Assembly: GCA_905339235.1 (NCBI GenBank)
Contig: CAJPFG010000031.1
Span: 124,001 to 188,000, forward strand
Length of the DNA stretch: 64,000 nucleotides
Reading direction: 5' to 3'
Origin: Phycisphaerales bacterium
GTDB taxonomy: Bacteria; Planctomycetota; Phycisphaerae; Phycisphaerales; UBA1924
Positions 24,163 to 32,662 of the stretch are shown piece after piece. The stretch's first letter is position 1, and the number at the start of each line of letters is the position of its first letter. The notes under the pieces were generated by a model. The model was not told the DNA's origin. It saw only the letters and a program-made list of their open reading frames with translations, and did no database searches. The translations under genes and the position numbers were made by a program.

Positions 24163-26022
24163 ATGGCCAAACAATCCCGGAACCGCGCACCCGACAAACG
24201 CATCGACTCGGCGCAAACGTCTCACGCCGCACGGTTTGCGTTCAGCCTTGGCTTGGTCTTCGCCGCCGTCGGGATCGCTTTCTCCGCCCTCCTGGCCTTT
24301 TCCCACCTCCGAAGCATCGATCTGCCCGGCTGCGGCGCCGGTAGCGCCTGCGCCCGAGCCGCGGCCGGTCCGCTGGGGACTCTCCCGGGCCTCGGCTGGC
24401 CCACCTCGTTCCTCGGCGTCGTTTACTTCCTTTCTTCGCTCGCCGGACTGGCCGCCTCGCGCGGCCGCCCCAACCTCTTCCTCGCCACGCTCGTGCGAGC
24501 CGGCGCGGTGGGTTCCATCTTCCTCCTCGGAGGCATGGCGGGCGGCGGGTACCTCTGCTGGTACTGCGTCGGCGTACACGTCGCCAGCCTCGGATTCTGG
24601 GCGTCCATCGAGCGGGCCCGTCGCGCACCGCTCGAACCCGGCCGATGGCAATCGCAGGCCCTCGCGTCCACCGCAATCCTCGCGGTCTTCACCCTGACAA
24701 TCGCCGACATCGGCCTCTCAAAGCAGGCCGAGTCCCGCGCGGAATCACGCCTGGCTGAATCTACGAGCGAGATCATCAAGTCGGTCCAGCAGCCGGCACC
24801 AAGCCAGCCGGCCACCACCCCCGCCGCCCCCCGGTTCGAAGGCCGCTACAGGCTCGGACCGGAACTGGCCCGCATCCGGCTGGTGATGTTCACCGACTAT
24901 CAATGCGAGGATTGCCAGAAGATCGAGCGGGAGTTGGCAGGCCTGCTCAACGAGGGGCTCGATCTCTCCGTCTCGATCAAGCAGTTCCCGCTCAACTCCG
25001 ACTGCAATCCCAACGCCCCGGGGCAGTTGCACGCCAACGCGTGCTGGGCATCCCGCGCCTCCGAGGCCGCGGGGCTCCTGCTCGGCGCCGACGGCTTCTG
25101 GAAGATGCACCACTGGCTCTTCGCCCGGGGCGGGTCCTTCACGGACGGGGAACTCGACCAGGGCCTCGCCGAACTCGGATTCCCACGGGACCCGTTCATC
25201 GCACACATGACGGGCCCGGAAGTGAACAAGCGCATCACCGCCGACATCGAAGAAGGCATGAACCTGGGCATCTTTTTCACCCCGATGATCTTCATCAACG
25301 GGGTCGAGTTGAAGGGCTGGAACGCGGACAAGGCCCTCACCCGCGCCGTCCACGCCGCACTCGCCGCCGCGCCCGCCACCGCCGCCGCCGACCGCCCGCC
25401 CGAAGCACCCGAACGATTCGTCGCCGACTGGCGCTCGAATCCCGTCGTGAACATCCCCGAACCCGCCCTGCGCCACACGCTCGGCCCCGACGACGCCGAA
25501 GTGCGCGTGGTCATCATCGGCGACTACCAGGAATCGTTCACCAGCGAGGCCGACGGCCTCATGCGGCTGTTCACCAGCGGCCCCAGGCCCAACGTGCGGT
25601 ACTCCTTTGTCCAGTTCCCCGTAAACCAGTCGTGCAACCCCGTCGCGGAAATGACGCTCCACCCGATGGCGTGCCGCGCCGCCCTGGCCGCCGAGGCCGC
25701 GGGGGTGCTCGACGGCCCGGAAGGCTTCTGGCGAATGCATGGGTGGCTGATGAGCAACCGGAACGGCCTGACCGACGCCGGAATCCTCGACGGCGCGGAG
25801 TCCGTGGGCTTCGACCGCTCGGTCTTCGCCGAAGCCATGGAGCAACCGTTCCTGTCCGAGTACCTCACCGCCGACACCTCCCTCGCGAAAAACCTGGGCA
25901 TCCGCTCGATCCCGATGGTGTTTGTCAACGGCAAGCACGTCGCGCGCTGGAAGTACCAGGCCGAAAACGTCCTCGGCCGGATCTTTAACGAGGCGGCCGA
26001 ACAATCTCACCCGCCGCGATGA
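24163..26022 (+). CDS. VKOR-like domain fused to two DsbA-like thioredoxin domains
   Basis: 619 residues. Residues 20-185 form a bacterial VKOR domain with about five membrane helices, loop cysteines C57 and C63 (LPGCGAGSAC), the GLGWPTSFLG segment and the quinone-side C132-W-Y-C135. Residues 225-405 are a DsbA-like domain with active site C248-E-D-C251 (FTDYQCEDCQK) and cis-Pro loop TPMIFING. Residues 435-610 repeat that fold, but the CxxC is replaced by E457-S-F-T460 while the cis-Pro loop IPMVFVNG remains. The protein should create disulfides outside the membrane. It is divergent from the 114-cysteine repeat gene and overlaps rsmH by four bases. Confidence 0.88.
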   Translation: MAKQSRNRAPDKRIDSAQTSHAARFAFSLGLVFAAVGIAFSALLAFSHLRSIDLPGCGAGSACARAAAGPLGTLPGLGWPTSFLGVVYFLSSLAGLAASRGRPNLFLATLVRAGAVGSIFLLGGMAGGGYLCWYCVGVHVASLGFWASIERARRAPLEPGRWQSQALASTAILAVFTLTIADIGLSKQAESRAESRLAESTSEIIKSVQQPAPSQPATTPAAPRFEGRYRLGPELARIRLVMFTDYQCEDCQKIERELAGLLNEGLDLSVSIKQFPLNSDCNPNAPGQLHANACWASRASEAAGLLLGADGFWKMHHWLFARGGSFTDGELDQGLAELGFPRDPFIAHMTGPEVNKRITADIEEGMNLGIFFTPMIFINGVELKGWNADKALTRAVHAALAAAPATAAADRPPEAPERFVADWRSNPVVNIPEPALRHTLGPDDAEVRVVIIGDYQESFTSEADGLMRLFTSGPRPNVRYSFVQFPVNQSCNPVAEMTLHPMACRAALAAEAAGVLDGPEGFWRMHGWLMSNRNGLTDAGILDGAESVGFDRSVFAEAMEQPFLSEYLTADTSLAKNLGIRSIPMVFVNGKHVARWKYQAENVLGRIFNEAAEQSHPPR

Positions 26023-26984
26023 GCCAAGAACCACCTCCCATACGCTCTCGCGTGGAAGCCCGCGCGCATATCCCGGTGCTGCTGGACGGCGTTCGCTCCG
26101 TTCTTGCGCCCCGACCCGGCGAGGTGTACCTCGACTGCACGGCCGGATTGGGCGGGCATGCCGCGGCCCTCGCGCCCCTGCTCGCCCCCGGCGGGCGCGT
26201 CATCCTCAACGACGCCGACCCCGCGAACCTCGCCGCCGCGACCGGCCATGTCCGCCAGGTCGCTCCCGATACTTCAGTCACCGGACTCCAAGGCAACTTC
26301 GCCCTCCTGCCCCACCATCTGGAGTCCGCCGGATTGCTCGCCGACCTGGTCCTCGCCGATCTCGGGTTCGCTTCCAACCAGATGGACGACCCGCGGCGAG
26401 GACTCTCCTTCTCTCACGACGGCCCGCTGGACATGCGGCTGGACCCCACGCTCCCCGCGACCGCCGCCGACCTCGTCGCTTCACTCCCCGAAGCCGAACT
26501 CGCCCGCATCATCGCGGACTACGGCGAAGATCGGCACGCCCGACGCATCGCCCGACGCCTGGTCGAGGCACGCACGCATGAGCCGATCTCCACGACCGGC
26601 CGCCTTGCCAGAATCGTCCGCGCGGCCGCGGGCCCGTCCGGCGGAATCGACCCCGCGACTCGTACCTTCCAGGCCCTGCGGATCGCCGTGAACGATGAGT
26701 TGGGGTCGCTCGAGGCCATTCTGGCTGCCATTACCCGGGATGCGAAGGCGATCGCGCAAGGAAAGCGCGGCCGGTGGCTCGCTCCTCACGCCCGCGTCGC
26801 GGTTATCACCTTCCATTCGCTCGAAGACCGATCGGTCAAGCATGCGTTCGCGGGCTGCGAACTGGCGGGCGCCGTGGACCTCACCAACGGGCCCCGCCCG
26901 GCGTCCGAATCCGAGCAACGGGCCAACCCGCGGTCCCGCTCGGCGAAGTTGCGCGCCATCCGGCTTCCCGCCACAAAGACGTAG
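26019..26984 (+). CDS. rsmH: 16S rRNA (cytosine1402-N4)-methyltransferase
   Basis: 321 residues. HIPVLLDGVRSVLAPRPGEVYLDCTAG and LGGHA near the start are the SAM-binding opening of RsmH (MraW). LADLGFASNQMDDPRRGLSF, LDMRLD and VITFHSLEDRSVKHAF are also family signatures. It methylates C1402 of 16S rRNA and typically opens the division and cell wall cluster, as here. mraZ is absent; instead the ATG overlaps the stop of the VKOR-DsbA gene (ATGA). Confidence 0.96.
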   Translation: MSQEPPPIRSRVEARAHIPVLLDGVRSVLAPRPGEVYLDCTAGLGGHAAALAPLLAPGGRVILNDADPANLAAATGHVRQVAPDTSVTGLQGNFALLPHHLESAGLLADLVLADLGFASNQMDDPRRGLSFSHDGPLDMRLDPTLPATAADLVASLPEAELARIIADYGEDRHARRIARRLVEARTHEPISTTGRLARIVRAAAGPSGGIDPATRTFQALRIAVNDELGSLEAILAAITRDAKAIAQGKRGRWLAPHARVAVITFHSLEDRSVKHAFAGCELAGAVDLTNGPRPASESEQRANPRSRSAKLRAIRLPATKT

Positions 26985-27173
26985 CCGTTTTTCCGGCGCG
27001 GGCGCCCCGAATGCCGAACAGTTGTTCTACACTTGGCCTCCCCCTCAGGGCCGAGTGGGGAGATGAATCGGGCGGTGGAGTTTCGGTGCAAGGACGCATC
27101 GGGAACGCCGCGGAGAAAGGGGCCAGGACGGCCCGTCGGGAATGCCGCCCGGGCCTGCAAGGATGCACTCGCC

Positions 27174-28136
27174 GTGACTCGTGAACTCAAACTCGCGCTC
27201 ATCGTCGGCTTTTCACTCGTGCTGGTCGTCACCGTCCTTATCAGCGACCACCTGTCGCGGGCGCGGACCGACCCACTCGACAATGCCATCACCGAACGCC
27301 CGGCCCTGACGCCGGAAGCGCCCGCCGTGGTGCCCGATCCCCGGGCCGATCTGGCCGGCGGCCCGGCGGGCAACTCCACCCAACTCCCACCCTCCACTCT
27401 CGAATCCACAACCGGGCCGGGCACTTTCACCCAGGCCCCGCCAACCCCCAGCCCCGTTGAAATCACGCTCAGCCGCGAGCCCATGAACGACCAGTACGCC
27501 GACATCCGGCGGGTCATCGAGCAGCAGGGCGGTTTGCTGGTTGACGGCACGATCCACCTCCCCCCGGCCGCCGGTATTCAAGAGCCCATCGGTCCCGCGC
27601 CCGGCGCGGGTGCGCCCACCGTTCCCAACGTCACCGGCCCTCAGTCACCCGTGAACGCCTTCACTCCGCCGCCGGTCCCCGTGAAGCCCGCCCGCGACTA
27701 CGTTGTAGTCTCCGGCGATTCGGCGTACAAGATCGCCAAGCGCGAGTACGGCAACGGCGAACTCTGGCGCAAACTCGTCGAGTTCAACAACGGCGCCATC
27801 AAGCCCGACGGCTCGCTCCGCATCGGCTCCAAAATTAGACTCCCCGCCAAAGAGGCCCTGACCGGATCGGCCATTGCCGTCGCCCCCCCGATCGTGGCCC
27901 CTCCCTCGCAAACCTCGCCCAAGGCGACCGACGCCCCCGCCAACTCGCCCGCGTACCGCACCTACGTCATCAAGAAGGGCGACACACTCGGCTCCATCGC
28001 CTCGAAAGAACTCGGCACCGTGAAGCGCGCCGGCGAAATCCTCGAACTTAACCGTTCAGTGCTCAAGAACCCCGACGTCGTGCCGCTCGGCGCGACCATC
28101 AAACTCCCCGCAAGGGCCGTGGCGTCCCGCACCTGA
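27174..28136 (+). CDS. Membrane-anchored protein with two LysM domains
   Basis: 320 residues from GTG 27174, ten bases after AAGGA, giving an N-terminus TRELKLALIVGFSLVLVVTV that is a membrane anchor; an ATG at 27063 is in frame and would add 37 basic residues. A Pro-rich linker (about residues 40-180) leads to two LysM domains, at about 187-235 (YVVVSGDSAYKIAKREYGNG) and about 269-315 (TYVIKKGDTLGSIASKELG). LysM binds GlcNAc in peptidoglycan. It sits between rsmH and the ftsL-like gene, so a role at the division or wall-synthesis site is plausible. Confidence 0.82.
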   Translation: MTRELKLALIVGFSLVLVVTVLISDHLSRARTDPLDNAITERPALTPEAPAVVPDPRADLAGGPAGNSTQLPPSTLESTTGPGTFTQAPPTPSPVEITLSREPMNDQYADIRRVIEQQGGLLVDGTIHLPPAAGIQEPIGPAPGAGAPTVPNVTGPQSPVNAFTPPPVPVKPARDYVVVSGDSAYKIAKREYGNGELWRKLVEFNNGAIKPDGSLRIGSKIRLPAKEALTGSAIAVAPPIVAPPSQTSPKATDAPANSPAYRTYVIKKGDTLGSIASKELGTVKRAGEILELNRSVLKNPDVVPLGATIKLPARAVASRT

Positions 28137-28149
28137 CCCGAGGTTCGCC

Positions 28150-28527
28150 GTGTTCGCCAAGAGCGCCGTCCTCATCGTGACTGTCGGAGCGTGCGGGTGC
28201 GCGTTGCTGGCCCTGCGCCAGCAACGTCTCCAGGTCGCCAGCGAACTCGCCCGCACCCAACTCCGCATTTCCCGCGCCGACGAACGCCTCTGGACTCTCC
28301 GTACTACGATCGCCGAACGCACCGCCCCGCGAAACATCGAACGCATGGCCCGCGACCTGGGCCCTCTGGTGCCGATCATCGACAACCCCTCCGCCGCGGC
28401 CCCCGCGATCGCCAAAGCGCCCCTCCCCACCCCACCGCGTGAAGCGCCCCGCCAGCCCCAGCCACGCACGGACGCCGCGCCGGATTCTCGCCCTCCCGTC
28501 CGGGTCGCGCGAGGAACACGCCCGTGA
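28150..28527 (+). CDS. FtsL-like division protein
   Basis: 125 residues: one membrane helix at about residues 5-22 (AVLIVTVGACGCALLALRQQ) followed by a coiled-coil of about 50 residues (QVASELARTQLRISRADERL) and a Pro-rich tail. Size, topology and place between rsmH and ftsI are those of FtsL, which bridges FtsB/FtsQ and the FtsWI synthase. FtsL proteins share little sequence, so the call is by topology and synteny. Its stop overlaps the ftsI GTG start (GTGA). Confidence 0.7.
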   Translation: MFAKSAVLIVTVGACGCALLALRQQRLQVASELARTQLRISRADERLWTLRTTIAERTAPRNIERMARDLGPLVPIIDNPSAAAPAIAKAPLPTPPREAPRQPQPRTDAAPDSRPPVRVARGTRP

Positions 28528-30554
28528 CCACCGCCGCCCGCCACGCCCGATTCCAACTGGCCGCGGGAATGCTCGCGATCGGCGTCACCGCCGCGATGGC
28601 CTCGCTCCTGGTGCGCGTCGCCCAACTCCAACTCCGCCCCTCCGAGCGCCTCGCCGGGCAGATGACACCGCGCGTCAGCACCAAGCCCGAGCCCGCGCTC
28701 CGCGGGGACATTCTCGACCGCAAGTCGCGCATCCTCGCGGCCACTCGCTTCGGCTTCCGCGTCGTCGTCGATCCCACCCTGCTCGACCCCGCCAAACTCG
28801 ATCAGTCCATCGTGCAACTCGCTTCCGCAATCGGCCGCCCCGCGGACGAGATCGGCACACGCATCATCAGCGCCCTCGACGAAAACCGGCGACGCGCCGC
28901 GGGACTCGGGATCACTCCCACCGAAGAAGAAGTGTTCGGGCAGGGAGACGCGCTGCTCCCCGACGCAACCTCCGGCAAGCCGCGCGGCCCTATCCGCTTT
29001 CTGCCCATGAGCGGCATCCTCTCCGACTCGCAGGCCGCGGCCGTTCAATACCTTCGCCTGAAAGGCATCAGCCTCGAAAAGCGCCAGGTCCGCGAGTACC
29101 CCGGCGGCCCCGAAGTCGCCTCGATCCTCGGCAAGTTCGGCTTCGAAGACACCGGAATGATGGGCGCCGAGCGGCTGCTGAACTCCGACCTCGCCGGCCA
29201 ATCCGGCGCCATCCGCTACGTGCGCGACGCCAACGGCCGCCCGCTCTGGATGGACCCCGGATCGGTCACGCCGGCCTCCGCCGGCATGGACGTGCGCCTC
29301 TCCATCGATCTCGAAATCCAGCGCTTCGGCACCGAGGAACTCAACCGCGCCATCGATGCCGCCGGCGCCGCGGGCGGTCGCCTCGTCATCGCCGACCCCA
29401 ACACCGGCGAGATCCTCGCTATGGTCGATATCGTGCGCGACCTGCCGGGATTGACCCCGTTCCCCTGGGTAGACGCTACTCCCCGCAAGCGCGGCGAGCG
29501 CGCCCCCACAGACCCGCCCCTGCCCAAGGCCCGGTTCGTCGTCATCGCGGAGGACAGGGGCCGGAAGATCCATCCCGCCCTCGCCCGAAACCGCTGCATC
29601 GAGGACATCTACGAGCCCGGTTCCACGTTCAAGCCCTTCGTGTGGTCCACGATCACCGAACTTGGCCGCGCCCGACTCGACGAGGACTTCGATACCCACA
29701 ACGGCCGCTGGACGATCCCCGGAATGGGACGCTACATCGAGGACGTGACCAAGCGCTCTCACATGACCTGGCGCGACGTGCTCGTGAACTCCTCCAACAT
29801 CGGGATGATCCAGGGCGCGGCACGTCTCTCGCCACAGGAACTGCACGACACCATCCTGCGCTTCGGTTTCGGCAAGCGCACCGGCGTAGGGCTGCCCGGC
29901 CGGCCCTTCCCCGGCGAAGCCGCAGGCATCGTCACCCCGCTCTCAAAGTGGAGCAAGTTCACCCACACCTCCGTCCCCTGGGGGCACGAAGTCGCGGTCA
30001 CGCCCGTGCAAATGGTCCGGGCCTTCAGCGCCTTCGCCCGGCGCGGACCGATGGCCGGCACCCTGCCGCGCCTGCGCCTGAGCGCTTATGTGCCCGAAGA
30101 CGGCGAGGGCGTGACGTACCGCGTGCTCCCCTCCGAGATCTCGCTCCTCACCCGCGAGATCATGCAGGGCGTCGTCGCAAACATGGAACAGGGGATGAAG
30201 ACCCGCAAGGAAGAGATCCCCGAGGACGGCTGGCGATACTCGATGTTCGGCAAGTCGGGAACCGCCGACATCCCCCTCGGCCCCCCGCCCAAGGGCAAGC
30301 GCGCCCCCACCACCGCCAAGGGCTTCTACCCCGGCCAACTCAACACGAGTTTCATTGCCGCGGGGCCGACCGAGGATCCCCGCATCGTCGTGATCGTGGT
30401 TATCGACGACCCGGCCCCGAAGCCTGATCGGCGTCACATGTACGGCTCCGCCACGGCCGGACCGGCTGTTCGCCGGATCATGGATCGGACACTCACCTAT
30501 CTGGGCGTTCCGCCGACCCCCAAGCCGGTCGCGGAGGGTGGCCCCCAGCAGTAG
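28524..30554 (+). CDS. ftsI: Peptidoglycan D,D-transpeptidase FtsI (class B PBP)
   Basis: 676 residues starting at GTG 28524. A membrane anchor (residues 10-33), a PBP dimer/pedestal domain beginning RGDILDRKSRILA near residue 60, and the transpeptidase domain with SxxK Ser367-Lys370 (EPGSTFKPF), SxN Ser423-Ser-Asn425 and KSG 577-579 (FGKSGTADI). All active-site motifs are intact, and no PASTA domain is seen. It crosslinks septal peptidoglycan, which implies that this organism makes peptidoglycan. Last gene of the small dcw-like cluster; no murE follows. Confidence 0.92.
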   Translation: MTTAARHARFQLAAGMLAIGVTAAMASLLVRVAQLQLRPSERLAGQMTPRVSTKPEPALRGDILDRKSRILAATRFGFRVVVDPTLLDPAKLDQSIVQLASAIGRPADEIGTRIISALDENRRRAAGLGITPTEEEVFGQGDALLPDATSGKPRGPIRFLPMSGILSDSQAAAVQYLRLKGISLEKRQVREYPGGPEVASILGKFGFEDTGMMGAERLLNSDLAGQSGAIRYVRDANGRPLWMDPGSVTPASAGMDVRLSIDLEIQRFGTEELNRAIDAAGAAGGRLVIADPNTGEILAMVDIVRDLPGLTPFPWVDATPRKRGERAPTDPPLPKARFVVIAEDRGRKIHPALARNRCIEDIYEPGSTFKPFVWSTITELGRARLDEDFDTHNGRWTIPGMGRYIEDVTKRSHMTWRDVLVNSSNIGMIQGAARLSPQELHDTILRFGFGKRTGVGLPGRPFPGEAAGIVTPLSKWSKFTHTSVPWGHEVAVTPVQMVRAFSAFARRGPMAGTLPRLRLSAYVPEDGEGVTYRVLPSEISLLTREIMQGVVANMEQGMKTRKEEIPEDGWRYSMFGKSGTADIPLGPPPKGKRAPTTAKGFYPGQLNTSFIAAGPTEDPRIVVIVVIDDPAPKPDRRHMYGSATAGPAVRRIMDRTLTYLGVPPTPKPVAEGGPQQ

Positions 30555-30620
30555 TCCTTGATGTTCGGGTTCGTTTAAGGTGTGCGCGGCACGTTTTTCG
30601 CCAAGTGCCCGCGAATCATG

Positions 30621-30649
30621 TTGGTGCTTCCGCCAAAGGACCTTATAGT
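30621..30649 (+). promoter_or_regulatory. Predicted sigma70-type promoter of the secreted protein at 30720
   Basis: TTGGTG (30621-30626) and TATAGT (30644-30649) are separated by exactly 17 bases in the intergenic region after ftsI. Predicted transcription would begin near 30656, giving a leader of about 64 bases that ends in GGAGAGAGAAG before the ATG. Confidence 0.5.
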
Positions 30650-30719
30650 CAGAATGCTCCGGATGAGACCCGGAGTTTCACCCGCTGGCGGTTCCGCCGC
30701 CGCTTTGGAGAGAGAAGAC

Positions 30720-31409
30720 ATGAAGACTTCGGCTGTTTCTATGGCTGCGCTGCTCGCCCTTACGGGCGTTGCGTCCGCCCAGGTTACGTACAACGACGCC
30801 GCGATGGATCTGTTCGACAACGGCTTCGCCCACCTCGACATTCTCAGCGTGACGGTGAGCCACGACGCGACCGACCTGTACTTCACGATCACCACCCGCG
30901 GCGACGTCTCCAACCCCAACTGGGGCAAGTTCTGCGTCGGCATCGACGGGCCGGGTGGGGTCAACGACGCGGGCAACGGCTGGGGCCGGCCCATCAACTG
31001 GAACGGCCAAGGGATCGACTTCTGGGTCGGCACGTGGGCCGACAACAACGGCGGCGGCTTCGGCGGCGAACTCCGCGGGATGGACGGCTCCGGCGGCAAC
31101 GTGCTGATCGACGCCACCTACACCACCGGCACGCTCATCAACGGCACCTCGACCGTCACCCAGAACATCCGCGTCAGCCGCGCCCCCATGGGCCTGCTCG
31201 ACGGAATGACCTTCTACTTCGACGTGCTCTCCAGCGGCGGCGGCGGCGGCGACCCGGGCGTGGATCACCTCAGCCGCAACGATCCGGCCACCCCGGATTG
31301 GAGCGTCCCCTCCGTCGCGGGCGCATTCCTCCCGTACACGATTCCCACCCCCGGCGCACTCGCGCTCCTGGGCCTGGGCGGTCTGCTCGTCGCCCGTCGG
31401 CGTCGCTGA
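30720..31409 (+). CDS. Secreted protein with PEP-CTERM-like C-terminal sorting signal
   Basis: 229 residues from ATG 30720, preceded by GGAGAGAGAAG. A signal peptide (KTSAVSMAALLALTGVASA) leads to a Gly/Asn/Asp-rich beta-type domain with no recognised motif (VTYNDAAMDLFDNGFAHLD). The C-terminus PTPGALALLGLGGLLVARRRR combines a Pro-rich turn, a hydrophobic helix and an Arg cluster, the tripartite form of PEP-CTERM-like sorting signals in planctomycetes. Surface or exopolymer attachment is likely; the ligand is unknown. It ends at a strong terminator. Confidence 0.8.
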   Translation: MKTSAVSMAALLALTGVASAQVTYNDAAMDLFDNGFAHLDILSVTVSHDATDLYFTITTRGDVSNPNWGKFCVGIDGPGGVNDAGNGWGRPINWNGQGIDFWVGTWADNNGGGFGGELRGMDGSGGNVLIDATYTTGTLINGTSTVTQNIRVSRAPMGLLDGMTFYFDVLSSGGGGGDPGVDHLSRNDPATPDWSVPSVAGAFLPYTIPTPGALALLGLGGLLVARRRR

Positions 31410-31432
31410 ACAACCTCTCGCCTTCGCACACC

Positions 31433-31462
31433 AAGCCCAGGGGCTCTGCCCTTGGGCTTTTT
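31433..31462 (+). terminator. Intrinsic terminator after the secreted protein gene
   Basis: Stem AAGCCCAGGG (31433-31442) paired with CCCTTGGGCTT (31449-31459), one T bulge, loop of six bases, ending in TTTTT. It lies 24 bases after the stop at 31409. Confidence 0.85.
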
Positions 31463-31546
31463 GCATGGTTCAACCGGCTCGCCGCGTCGTTCGATGGCGC
31501 CCGGTACGGGTGCTCGAACATTGCTGCCAGTCGCGTGAAGTCACGG

Positions 31547-32662
31547 TTACGACGCCGGCGACTCTCCCGCCACGATCCGGTCGCGCGAGCCCACCTTCAC
31601 GATGTCCGCGATGAACTCGCGGTACGCCGCGTCCATGTCATCGGCCCGCGCTCCGAAGTACAGCCCGAGCAGGTCAACGCCCGTCCGCCGCGTCGCGTAC
31701 GCCGAAGAGGACCGCGACCCCAGTTCGCGCCGGATCCGTTTGTGCAGTTCCCCCGAGGCCGCGTCCCTTAGCAACTTCTCCAGGTTCGCCCGGTGCGCGC
31801 CTCCCTCGCCCTCGTGCAGAAAGTGGATCATCGCCCAGACCTGCGCGTAGTACACCAGCGCCGCATCCGGGTCGTCCGCGATCAGGTCCTGTGGCGTCGC
31901 CTGCTGCAACTTCGACAGCGACATCAACTTCCCCATCGAGTTTGCGCTCCGCAACTGCTCGAACCGCTCCAGGTTGGCCCACGGGAGGAACCTGGGGCGG
32001 CTGCGCTCCGAGTCGGCCCAGCGGAAGCCCTCCATGTACGTCGCTAGCCCCTCCTCGAAACTCACCGGCAAGGGCGAGCGAAACGTCTTCTGCGTGTACT
32101 GGTGCCACCCCTCGTGCGCCGCGATCGCGAATGTGTCGCGCGGGCCGATGTCGTAGAGGATGGCGCGGCCGTCGGCGGCGAACCCGCCGCGCTGGATCTT
32201 CAGGTACACCTCCGCCTCGCTCCCCATGAACCGCTGCGTCACCCGCGTCCACTGCGGGCGGTTGCCCAGCATGTACGTCTCCATCGGCTCCCGGGGCAGA
32301 GGCAGGTCGCCCAGCGTACTCGTGTAGTGAATCAGGCAGCGTTCGAGAAACACCGGCACCCGCTGGGCCAGCCCGTACTTGGTCGCGGTGGTAAACACCC
32401 GGTACGAGGGCGTCCGCACCAGCAGCCCGTCCTTGGATTCAAACGTCCACGCCTCCGACGACAGCACGATGTCCGCGGGCTCGGCAACCCCGGCCGGAAC
32501 GCTCGTCTCCGTCGGCCTCGAAATGGCCGTGGGCGAAGCCTTCGGCGTGCCCTCGCACGCGCCCAGCGCAACGACCAGCGCCGCGAAAGCGACCCCAGAC
32601 CACCGGCCCCCCGACCGCCAGGCTGTATCGCTGTATCGCTTTCCCGCTGTATCGCTTCGCAT
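31547..32662 (-). CDS. Putative lipoprotein with zinc-peptidase-like HEGWH motif
   Basis: 371 residues. An N-terminal helix ending in ALVVALGAC looks like a lipobox (LGAC), so the protein is probably lipid anchored outside the cytoplasmic membrane. The central segment FAIAAHEGWHQYTQ has the HExxH pattern, with SFEEGLATYMEGFRW about 25 residues later offering a third ligand Glu, like gluzincin or DUF1570-type families. Substrate unknown. The first 15 codons arise from three copies of GCTGTATCGCT on the + strand (32622-32656), so the precise start is uncertain. Convergent with the secreted protein gene; valS lies immediately upstream. Confidence 0.65.
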   Translation of the reverse strand: MRSDTAGKRYSDTAWRSGGRWSGVAFAALVVALGACEGTPKASPTAISRPTETSVPAGVAEPADIVLSSEAWTFESKDGLLVRTPSYRVFTTATKYGLAQRVPVFLERCLIHYTSTLGDLPLPREPMETYMLGNRPQWTRVTQRFMGSEAEVYLKIQRGGFAADGRAILYDIGPRDTFAIAAHEGWHQYTQKTFRSPLPVSFEEGLATYMEGFRWADSERSRPRFLPWANLERFEQLRSANSMGKLMSLSKLQQATPQDLIADDPDAALVYYAQVWAMIHFLHEGEGGAHRANLEKLLRDAASGELHKRIRRELGSRSSSAYATRRTGVDLLGLYFGARADDMDAAYREFIADIVKVGSRDRIVAGESPAS

